Origin: an uncultured Pseudorhodobacter sp.
Lineage (GTDB): Bacteria; Pseudomonadota; Alphaproteobacteria; Rhodobacterales; Rhodobacteraceae
NCBI GenBank assembly: GCA_945952425.1
Contig: CAMFIX010000216.1
Span: forward strand, 1 to 5,879
DNA length: 5,879 bases
Direction: 5' to 3'
Part shown: positions 1 to 5,879 of the stretch, piece after piece
How the letters are laid out: each line of letters starts with the position of its first letter
Position numbering within the stretch: the first letter of the stretch is position 1
The notes under the pieces: generated by a model
The model's input: only the letters and a program-made list of their open reading frames with translations
Databases searched by the model: none
What the model was told of the DNA's origin: nothing
Program-made: the position numbers and the translations under genes

Positions 1-686
1 GACTGGTGGCGCGTGGGCTGGTCGATGCGGTGGTCATCACGGCCACGCGGCGGCACGACCGGCGGATCGAGATGCTGACCCGCTCGACCCTGCCCTTCCT
101 GACGCTGGGGCGGTCCGAGACGCCGGGCAACTACCCCTGGATCGACCTGGATTTCGACGGCGTCGCGCGTCGCTCGGTGGCAGAGCTGGTCGCGGCAGGC
201 CATCGGCGCATCGCGCTTTCGCTGCCCGATTCGGATGCGATGCTGGGCTATCACTACCGCCGCGGCTATGAGGCGGGGCTGGCAGCGGCGGGCTTGGCCC
301 TGGACGAGACGCTGATCTTCCGCAACCCGACCTCGGAGGCCGGGGGCTTCGTGCTGGGCCGTCAGCTCGCGGCGGCGCGGCCCTCGGCGGTCATGCTGTG
401 CTCGGAGGCCACCACGACCGGGCTTTACGCCGGCCTGCAGCGCGAGGGGCTGACGCCGGGCCCGGACCTGTCGATCATCACCTTTCGCGAGAACACCCAT
501 CTGCGCTTTCTCTCGCCCGCGCCCTCGACCTTCCGCGTCGATGTCAGCACGGTCGGCCGCATGGTGGGCGAGCGCATCCTGGCGCTTTTGGCGCAAGACC
601 CCGAGACCCGCGCCCAGGCCGCCCGCGCCGCCATCGTCGTGCCGATGGACTATGTTCCGGGCGCTTCGGTGCTTCCGGCGGGGTGA
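1..686 (+). CDS. LacI-family transcriptional regulator, C-terminal part (5' truncated)
   Basis: This is the effector-binding and dimerisation part of a LacI/GalR-type repressor. The reading frame is open from the window edge, so the N-terminal helix-turn-helix and hinge lie outside the window. The visible part follows the family's periplasmic-binding-protein-like fold: VDAVVITAT, then PFLTLGRS, the acidic IDLDFDG segment, AELVAAGHRRIAL, RGYEAGLAAAGL, PSAVMLCSEATTTGLYAGL, GPDLSIITF, and a closing FRVDVSTVGRMVGERILALL helix. About 228 residues are present, as expected for a regulator of about 340 residues lacking its DNA-binding end. It stops 14 nt before a LacI-type palindrome (701-717), and a copy of that palindrome precedes the sugar transporter operon. 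This makes it the natural candidate to regulate both units in response to a sugar ligand, which is inference. Family assignment is confident; the ligand is unknown. Confidence 0.9.
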   Translation, partial: LVARGLVDAVVITATRRHDRRIEMLTRSTLPFLTLGRSETPGNYPWIDLDFDGVARRSVAELVAAGHRRIALSLPDSDAMLGYHYRRGYEAGLAAAGLALDETLIFRNPTSEAGGFVLGRQLAAARPSAVMLCSEATTTGLYAGLQREGLTPGPDLSIITFRENTHLRFLSPAPSTFRVDVSTVGRMVGERILALLAQDPETRAQAARAAIVVPMDYVPGASVLPAG

Positions 687-700
687 GGCGCATTTTCTGG

Positions 701-717
701 TTGCATACGTTTGCAAA
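701..717. promoter_or_regulatory. LacI-family operator 1
   Basis: The sequence TTGCATACGTTTGCAAA is a near-perfect palindrome centred on CG at 708-709. The half-sites TTGCATAC and GTTTGCAA differ at a single symmetric position. An A/T-flanked central CG in a 16-18 bp palindrome is typical of LacI/GalR-family operators. The same 17 bases recur in reverse complement at 1993-2009, which strongly supports a true protein-binding site. It lies 14 nt after the regulator's stop codon and 51 nt before the start of the SnoaL-like gene. A weak -35/-10 pair (TTGCAT 701-706, AAGGAT 724-729, 17 nt spacer) would overlap it and fit repression by occlusion, but that promoter is only tentative. Confidence 0.85.
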
Positions 718-768
718 GTCGGAAAGGATTGCGGACCAGAGATCACGCCATTCCGGGCAGGAGAGATC

Positions 769-1899
769 ATGGCAGAGAAGAACGAATCCCCCGCAAAGCC
801 CGCGGGCCGCGTCATGCAGGTCGAGCGCCGCGATTATCCCGAGATCGCGCCCGAGGGCGCCAAGCGCGTGCAGCCGCTGCAAGGCTTCGACGACTGCTAT
901 GCCGATATCGTGGATTACATCATCCGCTGCACCCACAAGATCTGGGACGAGCGCGACATCGGCCTGATCTATACCCATTACACGCATAATTGCGTGCTTT
1001 ATGGCACCACCGGCACGCTTTACACCCGCGAAGAGGTGGTGCGCGACACGATCCAGCGGCTGGTTTCGTTCCCGGAACGCCGCGGCATGGGCACCCATGT
1101 GATCTGGAAGGGCGATGACCAACAGGGGTTCTATACCTCGCACCTGGTCACCGGCACCGGGCGGCATTCGCAGAACGGGCATCTTGGGGCGGCGACGGGG
1201 CGGATGTTCACCTCGCGCACGGTCGCCGACTGCATGATCTATCAGAACAAGATCTACCGCGAATGGGTGGTGGCCGACACGACCGCGATCCTGCAGCAGC
1301 TGGGCATCGACGTGCAGGGTTACGCCGAGCGCATCGCCAAGGCGGCTTTCGACAAGGGCATGGTTTCCTTGGACATTGGCGAAAACCGGCACATGATCGG
1401 CCAGTATCCGCCCGAGGCGGAAGCCGATGTCTCCATCGCCGCGACCGAGCTGGAACGCCATACGATCCGCTGGCTGCACGACGTCTTCAACCGCAAGATG
1501 CTGGGGCAGATCGCGCAGGTCTATGCGCCGACCGCGCAATACCACGGGCCCCTGATGGCCGAGCTTTACGGCCATGCCGCGATCATCCATCAGACGCTGG
1601 GGCTCATCGGCTCGATCCCCGATGCGGCCTTTACCGTGCATCACATCTGCTCGACCCCCTGCGAAGAGGGCGGCGAGAAGGTCGCCGTCCGCTGGATCAT
1701 GGAGGGGCACCATATCGGCTATGGCATCCTGAACCATCTCGGGAATCCGACCGGCAAGCGCGTGCAGATCATGGGGATCACCCATTTCCACTACAAGAAC
1801 GGCAAGATCGTCGACGAGTGGCGCGTCTATGACGAGGCCTCGGCCCTGGTGCAGGTCAAGCTCGCCCAGATGGCCGATGTGAAGTCCGCCAGCTTCTGA
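769..1899 (+). CDS. Two-domain SnoaL-like / NTF2-like protein
   Basis: This is a 376-residue soluble protein with no signal peptide or membrane segment, so it is probably cytoplasmic. It appears to hold two tandem SnoaL-like (NTF2-fold) domains, roughly residues 50-175 and 230-360. Each starts with a helix followed by an IYTHYT or VYAPTA segment (domain 1: CTHKIWDERDIGLIYTHYT; domain 2: RWLHDVFNRKML). Each ends with a comparable strand: NKIYREWVVADTTAILQQLG near 165 and GKIVDEWRVYDEASALVQ near 350. The fold serves cyclases, isomerases, dehydratases and non-enzymatic binding proteins, so the reaction cannot be named. Many His, Asp and Tyr residues could line a pocket. The start at 769 is chosen because AGGAG at 759-763 sits 5 nt upstream; starting earlier would read through the operator. 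The gene lies between operator 1 and a strong terminator, so it is probably a single-gene unit co-regulated with the downstream sugar transporter. That suggests a role in metabolism of the imported compound (inference). Confidence 0.82.
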   Translation: MAEKNESPAKPAGRVMQVERRDYPEIAPEGAKRVQPLQGFDDCYADIVDYIIRCTHKIWDERDIGLIYTHYTHNCVLYGTTGTLYTREEVVRDTIQRLVSFPERRGMGTHVIWKGDDQQGFYTSHLVTGTGRHSQNGHLGAATGRMFTSRTVADCMIYQNKIYREWVVADTTAILQQLGIDVQGYAERIAKAAFDKGMVSLDIGENRHMIGQYPPEAEADVSIAATELERHTIRWLHDVFNRKMLGQIAQVYAPTAQYHGPLMAELYGHAAIIHQTLGLIGSIPDAAFTVHHICSTPCEEGGEKVAVRWIMEGHHIGYGILNHLGNPTGKRVQIMGITHFHYKNGKIVDEWRVYDEASALVQVKLAQMADVKSASF

Positions 1900-1916
1900 T
1901 CTTTTGACAGCGTGCC

Positions 1917-1952
1917 CAAGCGGCCCCCACCCCCGGGGGCCGCTTGTTTTTT
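1917..1952 (+). terminator. Rho-independent terminator
   Basis: A perfect 12-bp GC-rich stem (CAAGCGGCCCCC at 1917-1928 with its complement at 1935-1946) encloses a 6-nt loop, ACCCCC. Six T residues (1947-1952) follow directly. It starts 17 nt after the stop codon of the SnoaL-like gene. It should separate that transcript from the transporter operon, which then needs its own promoter near operator 2. Confidence 0.93.
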
Positions 1953-1992
1953 CACCCTTTGGCGAGGGTCGGGCCCCTCCCCGCAGATTCTG

Positions 1993-2009
1993 TTTGCAAA
2001 CGTATGCAA
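1993..2009. promoter_or_regulatory. LacI-family operator 2, upstream of the sugar ABC operon
   Basis: TTTGCAAACGTATGCAA is the exact reverse complement of the 17-bp operator at 701-717, with the central CG at 2001-2002. The identity stops at both edges, as expected for a conserved binding site rather than a longer duplication. It lies after the terminator and 76 nt before the binding-protein start codon, where the operon promoter should be. I cannot pick out a convincing -35/-10 pair around it. Confidence 0.87.
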
Positions 2010-2085
2010 GATGTGTTTGGGTTAAGTGGGAACGAAGGGGGCGAACACCCTTCGCGGACATCCAACGAACAGAGGGGTTCACACC

Positions 2086-3330
2086 ATGACGAAGAATTTC
2101 CGCGTCCTCGCGGGGGCGGCCAGCCTTCTGGCCCTGTTGTCCGGCGGCGCCATGGCGGCCTGCACGGTGGATGGCAAGGGCTCGGTCCGCATCCTGTCCA
2201 ACGACTTCGAGGCGCTGCGCGCCATCGAGACCGCGGCCAACGAATGCGCCAGCGACGCGGTGAAGATCACCGCCAATGCGACCGCCCAGCACAAGGACAT
2301 CCAGGGGCCCGCGCTGACCGCGAACCCGGCCGAATATACCGTGGCCATGGTCGCCAACAACTCGATCGTGCCGCTTTTGAACGACGGGCTGATCCGTCCG
2401 CTGGATGACCTGGTGGCGAAATACGGCAGCCAGCTGGCGCCGAACCAGCTGATCAAGATCGACGGCAAGGTCATGGCCATCGCCTTCATGGGCAATGGGC
2501 AGCACCTGTTCTATCGCAAGGACATCCTGGAGAAGGCCGGCATCACCGCCGTTCCCGCCTCGTGGGAAGATGTCCTGGCCGATGCCAAGATCATCAAGGA
2601 CAAGGGCCTCTTGGATTATCCGCTTGCCGCGGCCGACAAGCCCGGCTGGGATCTCGCGGCGGAGTTCGTGAACCTCTACCTCGGCACCGGCGCGAATTTC
2701 TTTGCCGATGGCTCGGCCGAGCTCGCCATCGACAACGACCAGGGCCGCAAGGTGCTGGAGACGATGCGGGCGATCACCACCTTCGAGAACCCCGATTACC
2801 TGACCTATGACGCCAACGAGCTGAACAAGGTCTGGGATGCCGGCAAGGTGGCCTTCATGAACCAGTGGGGCTCGCTGGCGGGTGCGGCCATCGGCGACAA
2901 GGCGAACCCCGATGTCGCCAAGAACACCGGCTTTGCGGCGGCGCCGACCGTTGGCGGCGGGGCGACCCCGGCGGCGGCCCTGTGGTGGGACGGCTTCACC
3001 ATCGCCAAGAACATCTCGGACGAAGATGCGGCGGCTTCCTTCCAGGTGATGATGCACGGGATCAGCCCGGACATGATGAAGGCCAACCACGATGCGGCCG
3101 CCTGGCTGATTACGGGCTATGAGCCCGGTCCCGCCTCGGAAGGGGTGATCGCCAATGCCAAGGGCGGCGCGAAGGCCTATCCGATGGTGCCCTACATGGG
3201 GCTCTTGCACACGGCGCTGTCCTCGGAGCTCGCCGATTTCATCGCCGGCAAGGAAGATGCCGACCAGGCGCTGAAAGACGTCAAGGCCGCCTATGATGCC
3301 GCGGCCAAAGAAGGCGGCTTCCTGAAGTAA
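2086..3330 (+). CDS. Carbohydrate ABC transporter substrate-binding protein (CUT1 type)
   Basis: This is the periplasmic receptor that delivers a sugar or related solute to the membrane complex encoded downstream. It has 414 residues, normal for the UgpB/MalE-like family (COG1653, solute-binding family 1). The N-terminus is a Sec signal peptide: basic start (MTKNFR), hydrophobic core (about 7-18), and an AMA|A cleavage site after residue 24. Family hallmarks include the segment near 139-151 (QHLFYRKDILEKAG), followed by PASWEDVLADAK, and WWDGFTIAKN near 300-309. The start is supported by AGAGGGG at 2071-2077, 8 nt upstream. Cys26 and Cys54 flank the first strand and helix of the mature protein and could form a disulfide. 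MAAC resembles a weak lipobox, but Met at -3 makes a lipoprotein less likely. This is the first gene of the transporter operon, behind operator 2. The ligand cannot be deduced. Confidence 0.92.
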   Translation: MTKNFRVLAGAASLLALLSGGAMAACTVDGKGSVRILSNDFEALRAIETAANECASDAVKITANATAQHKDIQGPALTANPAEYTVAMVANNSIVPLLNDGLIRPLDDLVAKYGSQLAPNQLIKIDGKVMAIAFMGNGQHLFYRKDILEKAGITAVPASWEDVLADAKIIKDKGLLDYPLAAADKPGWDLAAEFVNLYLGTGANFFADGSAELAIDNDQGRKVLETMRAITTFENPDYLTYDANELNKVWDAGKVAFMNQWGSLAGAAIGDKANPDVAKNTGFAAAPTVGGGATPAAALWWDGFTIAKNISDEDAAASFQVMMHGISPDMMKANHDAAAWLITGYEPGPASEGVIANAKGGAKAYPMVPYMGLLHTALSSELADFIAGKEDADQALKDVKAAYDAAAKEGGFLK

Positions 3331-3340
3331 GCTGCCTCCC

Positions 3341-3373
3341 CCGGCCGCGGGCGCCTCCTCCGCCTGCGGCCGG
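3341..3373 (+). other. GC-rich intergenic hairpin between binding-protein and permease genes
   Basis: CCGGCCGCGGGCG (3341-3353) pairs with 3361-3373 to give a 13-bp stem with one G-U wobble and a 7-nt loop, CCTCCTC. No T-tract follows, so this is not a standard intrinsic terminator. By analogy with malE-malF-type intergenic hairpins, it may protect the 3' end of the binding-protein mRNA or attenuate readthrough, so that more receptor than permease is made. The structure is seen directly; the role is inferred. Confidence 0.65.
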
Positions 3374-3384
3374 AACCCTCTTGC

Positions 3385-3400
3385 GCAAATCTGCATTTGC
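3385..3400. repeat. Short inverted repeat in the intergenic gap
   Basis: GCAAAT (3385-3390) and ATTTGC (3395-3400) form a perfect 6-bp inverted repeat around CTGC. It shares TTGC/GCAA elements with the two operators but lacks the central CG and the correct spacing. It could be a degenerate regulator site or a small hairpin, or it may be chance. Confidence 0.3.
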
Positions 3401-3442
3401 CCGCTCGGATGGCATTCTGCTTCCGACAGAACGGACATGCCC

Positions 3443-4474
3443 ATGCCGCACCGCACCTTCTTTGCCTTTCTCTTCCCCTCGATCCTCGCGATGGTGCTGT
3501 TCATCACCTTGCCGATCCTGTCGGTGGTGGTGCAGTCGCTCTATCATCAGCCGGATGCGATCCTGACCGTGGTGGAAAACTGCGACCCGTTTTCCTGCAC
3601 CAAATCGACCAAGGTCGATACCGCGGCGATGGCGGCCTTCAAGGCCGAGCATCCGATGGGGCAGTTCGCCGGTCTGGACAATTACACCAACCACAACCAC
3701 CTGGCCTTGGCCGACCTTGGGCAGATCTGGGCGGAGGGCGGCGGGCTCGGCGCGATGGCCTCCAAGCTGATGAACCTGCCGTTCTATCGGGCCTTGGCCT
3801 TTACCCTGACCTATTGCTTCCTGGTGACGCCTTTCGCCATGGCCCTGGGCTTCTGCATCGCCTTGGCCGTCAACACGCTGAACCCGCTGTTGAAAGGCCC
3901 TGCGATCTTCGTCTCCATCCTGCCGATGATTATCACGCCCTTGGTCGGCTCGCTGATCGTGGCCTGGATGTTCAACCCGCAAGGCATCATCGGGGCGACC
4001 TTGCAAGCGCTGACCGGAGACCCCAAGCTGTCGCTTCGCGCCTCGCCCGTGCTGACCTGGATCGTGCTCTTGGGCTATGGCATCTGGACCAACGGGCCGT
4101 TCTCTTTCGTCGTCTTCTATGCCGGGCTGCAATCGGTGCCGCAGGACACGGTCGAAAGCGCGCGCATCGACGGGGCGAGCCGGTGGGAGATCATCCGCTT
4201 CGTCACCATCCCGCATCTGGCACCGCTGGCGACCTTTGTCGCGCTGGTGCAGCTGATGGACAACTTCCGCGTCTTTGAACCCGTCGTGGGCTTTTCGGCC
4301 GAGGCCAATGCGACCTCGCTGAGCTGGCTGGTCTTCAACGACCTGGTCTCCCAGGACAGCCAGCAATTCGGCTCGGCCGGGGCGACCTCGGTCCTGACCA
4401 TCGCCGGGGTGCTGGTGCTTTTGGCGCCGGTGCTGGTGCGCACCTGGCGCGACTTCAACCGGAAGGTGGTGTGA
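3443..4474 (+). CDS. Sugar ABC transporter permease 1 (MalF/UgpA type)
   Basis: This is an inner-membrane subunit of the sugar importer, a binding-protein-dependent transport permease of about 343 residues. Hydrophobic segments lie near residues 6-31, 114-140, 154-177, 203-228, 260-278 and 317-334. The cytoplasmic EAA loop that docks on the ATPase is clear at 238-259 (ESARIDGASRWEIIRFVTIP). A periplasmic stretch of over 80 residues separates the first two segments. It contains a Cys47/Cys52 pair (CDPFSC) ahead of the family's FAGLDNY motif at 75-81; this looks longer than in compact UgpA-type permeases and recalls the enlarged periplasmic loop of MalF. Two in-frame ATGs exist, at 3437 and 3443. 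I prefer 3443 because the only purine-rich match (ACGGA, 3431-3435) is 7 nt away from it but only 1 nt from the other. The gene ends 1 nt before the next permease starts, indicating cotranscription. Confidence 0.92.
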   Translation: MPHRTFFAFLFPSILAMVLFITLPILSVVVQSLYHQPDAILTVVENCDPFSCTKSTKVDTAAMAAFKAEHPMGQFAGLDNYTNHNHLALADLGQIWAEGGGLGAMASKLMNLPFYRALAFTLTYCFLVTPFAMALGFCIALAVNTLNPLLKGPAIFVSILPMIITPLVGSLIVAWMFNPQGIIGATLQALTGDPKLSLRASPVLTWIVLLGYGIWTNGPFSFVVFYAGLQSVPQDTVESARIDGASRWEIIRFVTIPHLAPLATFVALVQLMDNFRVFEPVVGFSAEANATSLSWLVFNDLVSQDSQQFGSAGATSVLTIAGVLVLLAPVLVRTWRDFNRKVV

Positions 4475-4475
4475 G

Positions 4476-5360
4476 ATGGCCAATTCCACCCCCACCCGCC
4501 TGCCGCTTTCGCTGCGCGCGCTGACCACGGGGTTCCTTTGCCTCTGGCTGCTTGCCGCCGTCTTCCCCTTCGCCTGGACGGTCTGGGGCAGCTTCAAGGT
4601 CGAGGCCGACTTTTTCAGCCGCCAAAGCTGGTGGTTTGCCATCGAGGGCATCCGCACCCAGATGCAGACCGGCGGGGCCTTCACGCTGAACGGCTACGAG
4701 GGCGCCTGGATCAAGAACGACTTCCTGCATGCGGCGATCAACACGCTGATCGTGACGCTGTCGGTCACCGCGATCTCGCTGACCTTGGGGACGATGGGCG
4801 GCTATGCCTTGGCCCGCAGCGGCCACCGTTACGCCTTTTGGATACTGATTGCCGCGCTGATCTTCCGGGCGATGCCGCATATCACCCTGGTCTCGGGTTA
4901 CCTGCTGCCCTTCTTCCAGCTGAACATCTGGGGATACCTGCCGACGACGATCATCGTTTTGGTCGCGATCAACCAGCCCTTCACGCTTTGGATGCTGCAC
5001 TCGTTCTTTTTGTCGATCCCCAAGGATCTGGACGAAAGCGCGCTGGTCGATGGCTGCACGCGGTTCCAGGCCTTTCGCATGGTGATCATCCCGGTCATGT
5101 GGCCCGGCGTCATCACCACGGGGCTGTTTTCCTTCCTTCTGGGCTATAACGACTTCGCGGTGACCTCGATGCTGCTGCGCCAGGAAAACCAGACCATGAT
5201 CCCGAAGATCGGCTCTTTCCTCGGCTCGATCCAGAATGAGGGCAACATCATGTTCGCCGTCGCGGCCGTGGTCTCGGCCACCGTGCCCCTCTTCCTCCTC
5301 GTCCTCTTCTTCCAGCGCCAGATCGTCTCGGGTCTGACCGCCGGCGCCGTCAAAGGGTAA
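4476..5360 (+). CDS. Sugar ABC transporter permease 2 (MalG/UgpE type)
   Basis: This is the second inner-membrane subunit, 294 residues, the usual length for MalG/UgpE-like CUT1 permeases. About six hydrophobic segments are visible, near residues 15-37, 90-112, 119-145, 152-178, 205-226 and 256-280. Family landmarks include NTLIVTLSVTAISLTLG, GGYALARS, and an EAA loop at 187-206 (ESALVDGCTRFQAFRMVIIP) that contacts the ATPase. The start codon lies 1 nt after the stop of permease 1, and GGAAGG at 4461-4466 provides a good ribosome-binding site within the end of that gene. This arrangement suggests translational coupling and equal subunit amounts. The partner is the permease encoded just upstream; together they form the heterodimeric channel fed by the periplasmic binding protein. 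Confidence 0.93.
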   Translation: MANSTPTRLPLSLRALTTGFLCLWLLAAVFPFAWTVWGSFKVEADFFSRQSWWFAIEGIRTQMQTGGAFTLNGYEGAWIKNDFLHAAINTLIVTLSVTAISLTLGTMGGYALARSGHRYAFWILIAALIFRAMPHITLVSGYLLPFFQLNIWGYLPTTIIVLVAINQPFTLWMLHSFFLSIPKDLDESALVDGCTRFQAFRMVIIPVMWPGVITTGLFSFLLGYNDFAVTSMLLRQENQTMIPKIGSFLGSIQNEGNIMFAVAAVVSATVPLFLLVLFFQRQIVSGLTAGAVKG

Positions 5361-5363
5361 GCC

Positions 5364-5879
5364 ATGGCCGATATCCGCCTCATCAACCTGTCCAAGCGCT
5401 GGGGTCCGGTGACCGCGGTCGCCGACGTCAACCTCGATATCGCGGATGGCGAGTTCGTCGTCTTCCTGGGGCCTTCGGGCTGCGGCAAGACCACGACGAT
5501 GCGCATGATCGCGGGGCTGGAGAGCGTGTCGGAGGGCGAAATCCGCATCGGCGGCAAGCTGGTGAACACGCTAGAGCCCAAGGACCGCGATATCTCGATG
5601 GTCTTCCAGTCGTATGGGCTTTACCCCAACCTGACGGTCTATGAAAACATCCGCTTCCCCCTGCGCGTGCGCCGCGTGCCGCAGGCGGAACACCACGACC
5701 GGGTGATGAAGGCCTCGGCCATGGTGGAGCTTGGCCCCTATCTCGACCGCCGCCCCGCCGCGCTCTCGGGCGGCCAGCGCCAGCGCGTGGCCCTGGCCCG
5801 CGCCATCGTGCGCGAGCCCAATGCCTTCCTGATGCACGACCCGCTGTCGAACCTCGACGCGCAACTCCGCGTCTCGACC
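5364..5879 (+). CDS. Sugar ABC transporter ATP-binding protein (MalK/UgpC type), 3' truncated, with altered Walker B
   Basis: This is the ATPase subunit of the importer; the first 172 residues are present and the gene runs off the window. Seen in order: Walker A GPSGCGKTT (36-44), Q-loop VFQSYGLYPNLTVYENI (80-96, Gln82), signature LSGGQRQRVALARA (134-147), then the Walker B/D-loop region FLMHDPLSNLDA (155-166). The usual family sequence here is FLMDEPLSNLDA. The magnesium-coordinating Asp is thus His158 and the catalytic Glu is Asp159, an unusual double departure at bases 5835-5840. The reading frame is intact on both sides. The H-loop and the C-terminal regulatory domain typical of MalK-like proteins lie beyond the window. 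The start codon follows the previous stop by 3 nt, with AAAGGG at 5352-5357 as the ribosome-binding site. Family assignment is very secure; full ATPase activity is uncertain. Confidence 0.94.
   Translation, partial: MADIRLINLSKRWGPVTAVADVNLDIADGEFVVFLGPSGCGKTTTMRMIAGLESVSEGEIRIGGKLVNTLEPKDRDISMVFQSYGLYPNLTVYENIRFPLRVRRVPQAEHHDRVMKASAMVELGPYLDRRPAALSGGQRQRVALARAIVREPNAFLMHDPLSNLDAQLRVST

Noticed and set aside
701..729. Sigma-70-like promoter TTGCAT-17-AAGGAT overlapping operator 1
   Set aside because: Only about three of six bases match in each box, too weak to list as its own feature. It is mentioned only as a possibility in the operator entry.
541..768. An upstream in-frame start for the SnoaL-like gene, overlapping the regulator
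   Set aside because: The extension would read through the end of the regulator gene and operator 1, and gives an Arg/Ala/Pro-rich out-of-frame translation. The ATG at 769 has a good ribosome-binding site.
1904..2408. Short + strand open frames in the gap after the terminator and into the binding-protein gene
   Set aside because: They run over the terminator or operator 2, or overlap the binding-protein gene in another frame, and have no recognisable domain.
3415..3431. A short TTCTG...CAGAA inverted repeat just before permease 1
   Set aside because: Only five base pairs around a 7-nt loop, expected by chance, with no further supporting signal.
544..3507. A 987-codon open frame on the - strand, antisense to the SnoaL-like and binding-protein genes
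   Set aside because: Its translation is low-complexity and rich in Arg, Gly and His, with no recognisable domain. It crosses the terminator and both operators. It is the typical antisense shadow of GC-rich codons; the + strand genes are clear family members.
3281..4684. A 467-codon open frame on the - strand opposite permease 1
   Set aside because: The translation is highly charged and lacks family features, while the + strand encodes an evident permease with an EAA loop. Compositional shadow.
1..5879. Mobile elements, CRISPR arrays, tRNA or rRNA genes
   Set aside because: No transposase, terminal repeats, regularly spaced repeats or RNA gene signatures were seen. All space is accounted for by the operon and short gaps of under 200 nt.

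Overview
The window is about 5.9 kb of GC-rich bacterial DNA. The codon usage is strongly G/C-biased at third positions and the layout is a compact operon. This, with the protein families present, suggests an alphaproteobacterium, most likely a Paracoccus/Rhodobacter-type Rhodobacteraceae. That assignment is inference from composition and style, not from a marker gene. All supported genes are on the + strand, and the window cuts through a gene at each end.

Layout: (1) the C-terminal part of a LacI-family transcriptional regulator, up to 686; (2) a short gap containing a LacI-type operator (701-717); (3) a 376-residue protein that looks like two fused SnoaL/NTF2-like domains (769-1899); (4) a textbook intrinsic terminator (1917-1952); (5) a second operator (1993-2009) that is the exact reverse complement of the first over 17 bp; (6) a CUT1-type sugar ABC transporter: periplasmic binding protein (2086-3330), a GC-rich intergenic hairpin, two inner-membrane permeases (3443-4474 and 4476-5360), and the first 172 residues of the ATPase (from 5364).

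Model: the LacI-type regulator probably binds both operators. It would control two separate transcription units: the SnoaL-like protein on its own, ended by the terminator, and the transporter operon. The likely inducer is the imported carbohydrate or a derivative of it. The sugar cannot be identified from the sequence, and the role of the SnoaL-like protein is unknown. It may act on the imported compound or one of its breakdown products.

Most notable points: the matched operator pair that ties an uncharacterised two-domain protein to a sugar transporter; a Walker B box in the ATPase that reads His-Asp where Asp-Glu is expected, with every other visible nucleotide-binding motif intact; cysteine pairs in periplasmic parts of the binding protein and first permease; and a strong hairpin without a T-tract between the binding-protein gene and the permease gene. 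I see no mobile element, CRISPR array, tRNA or rRNA.
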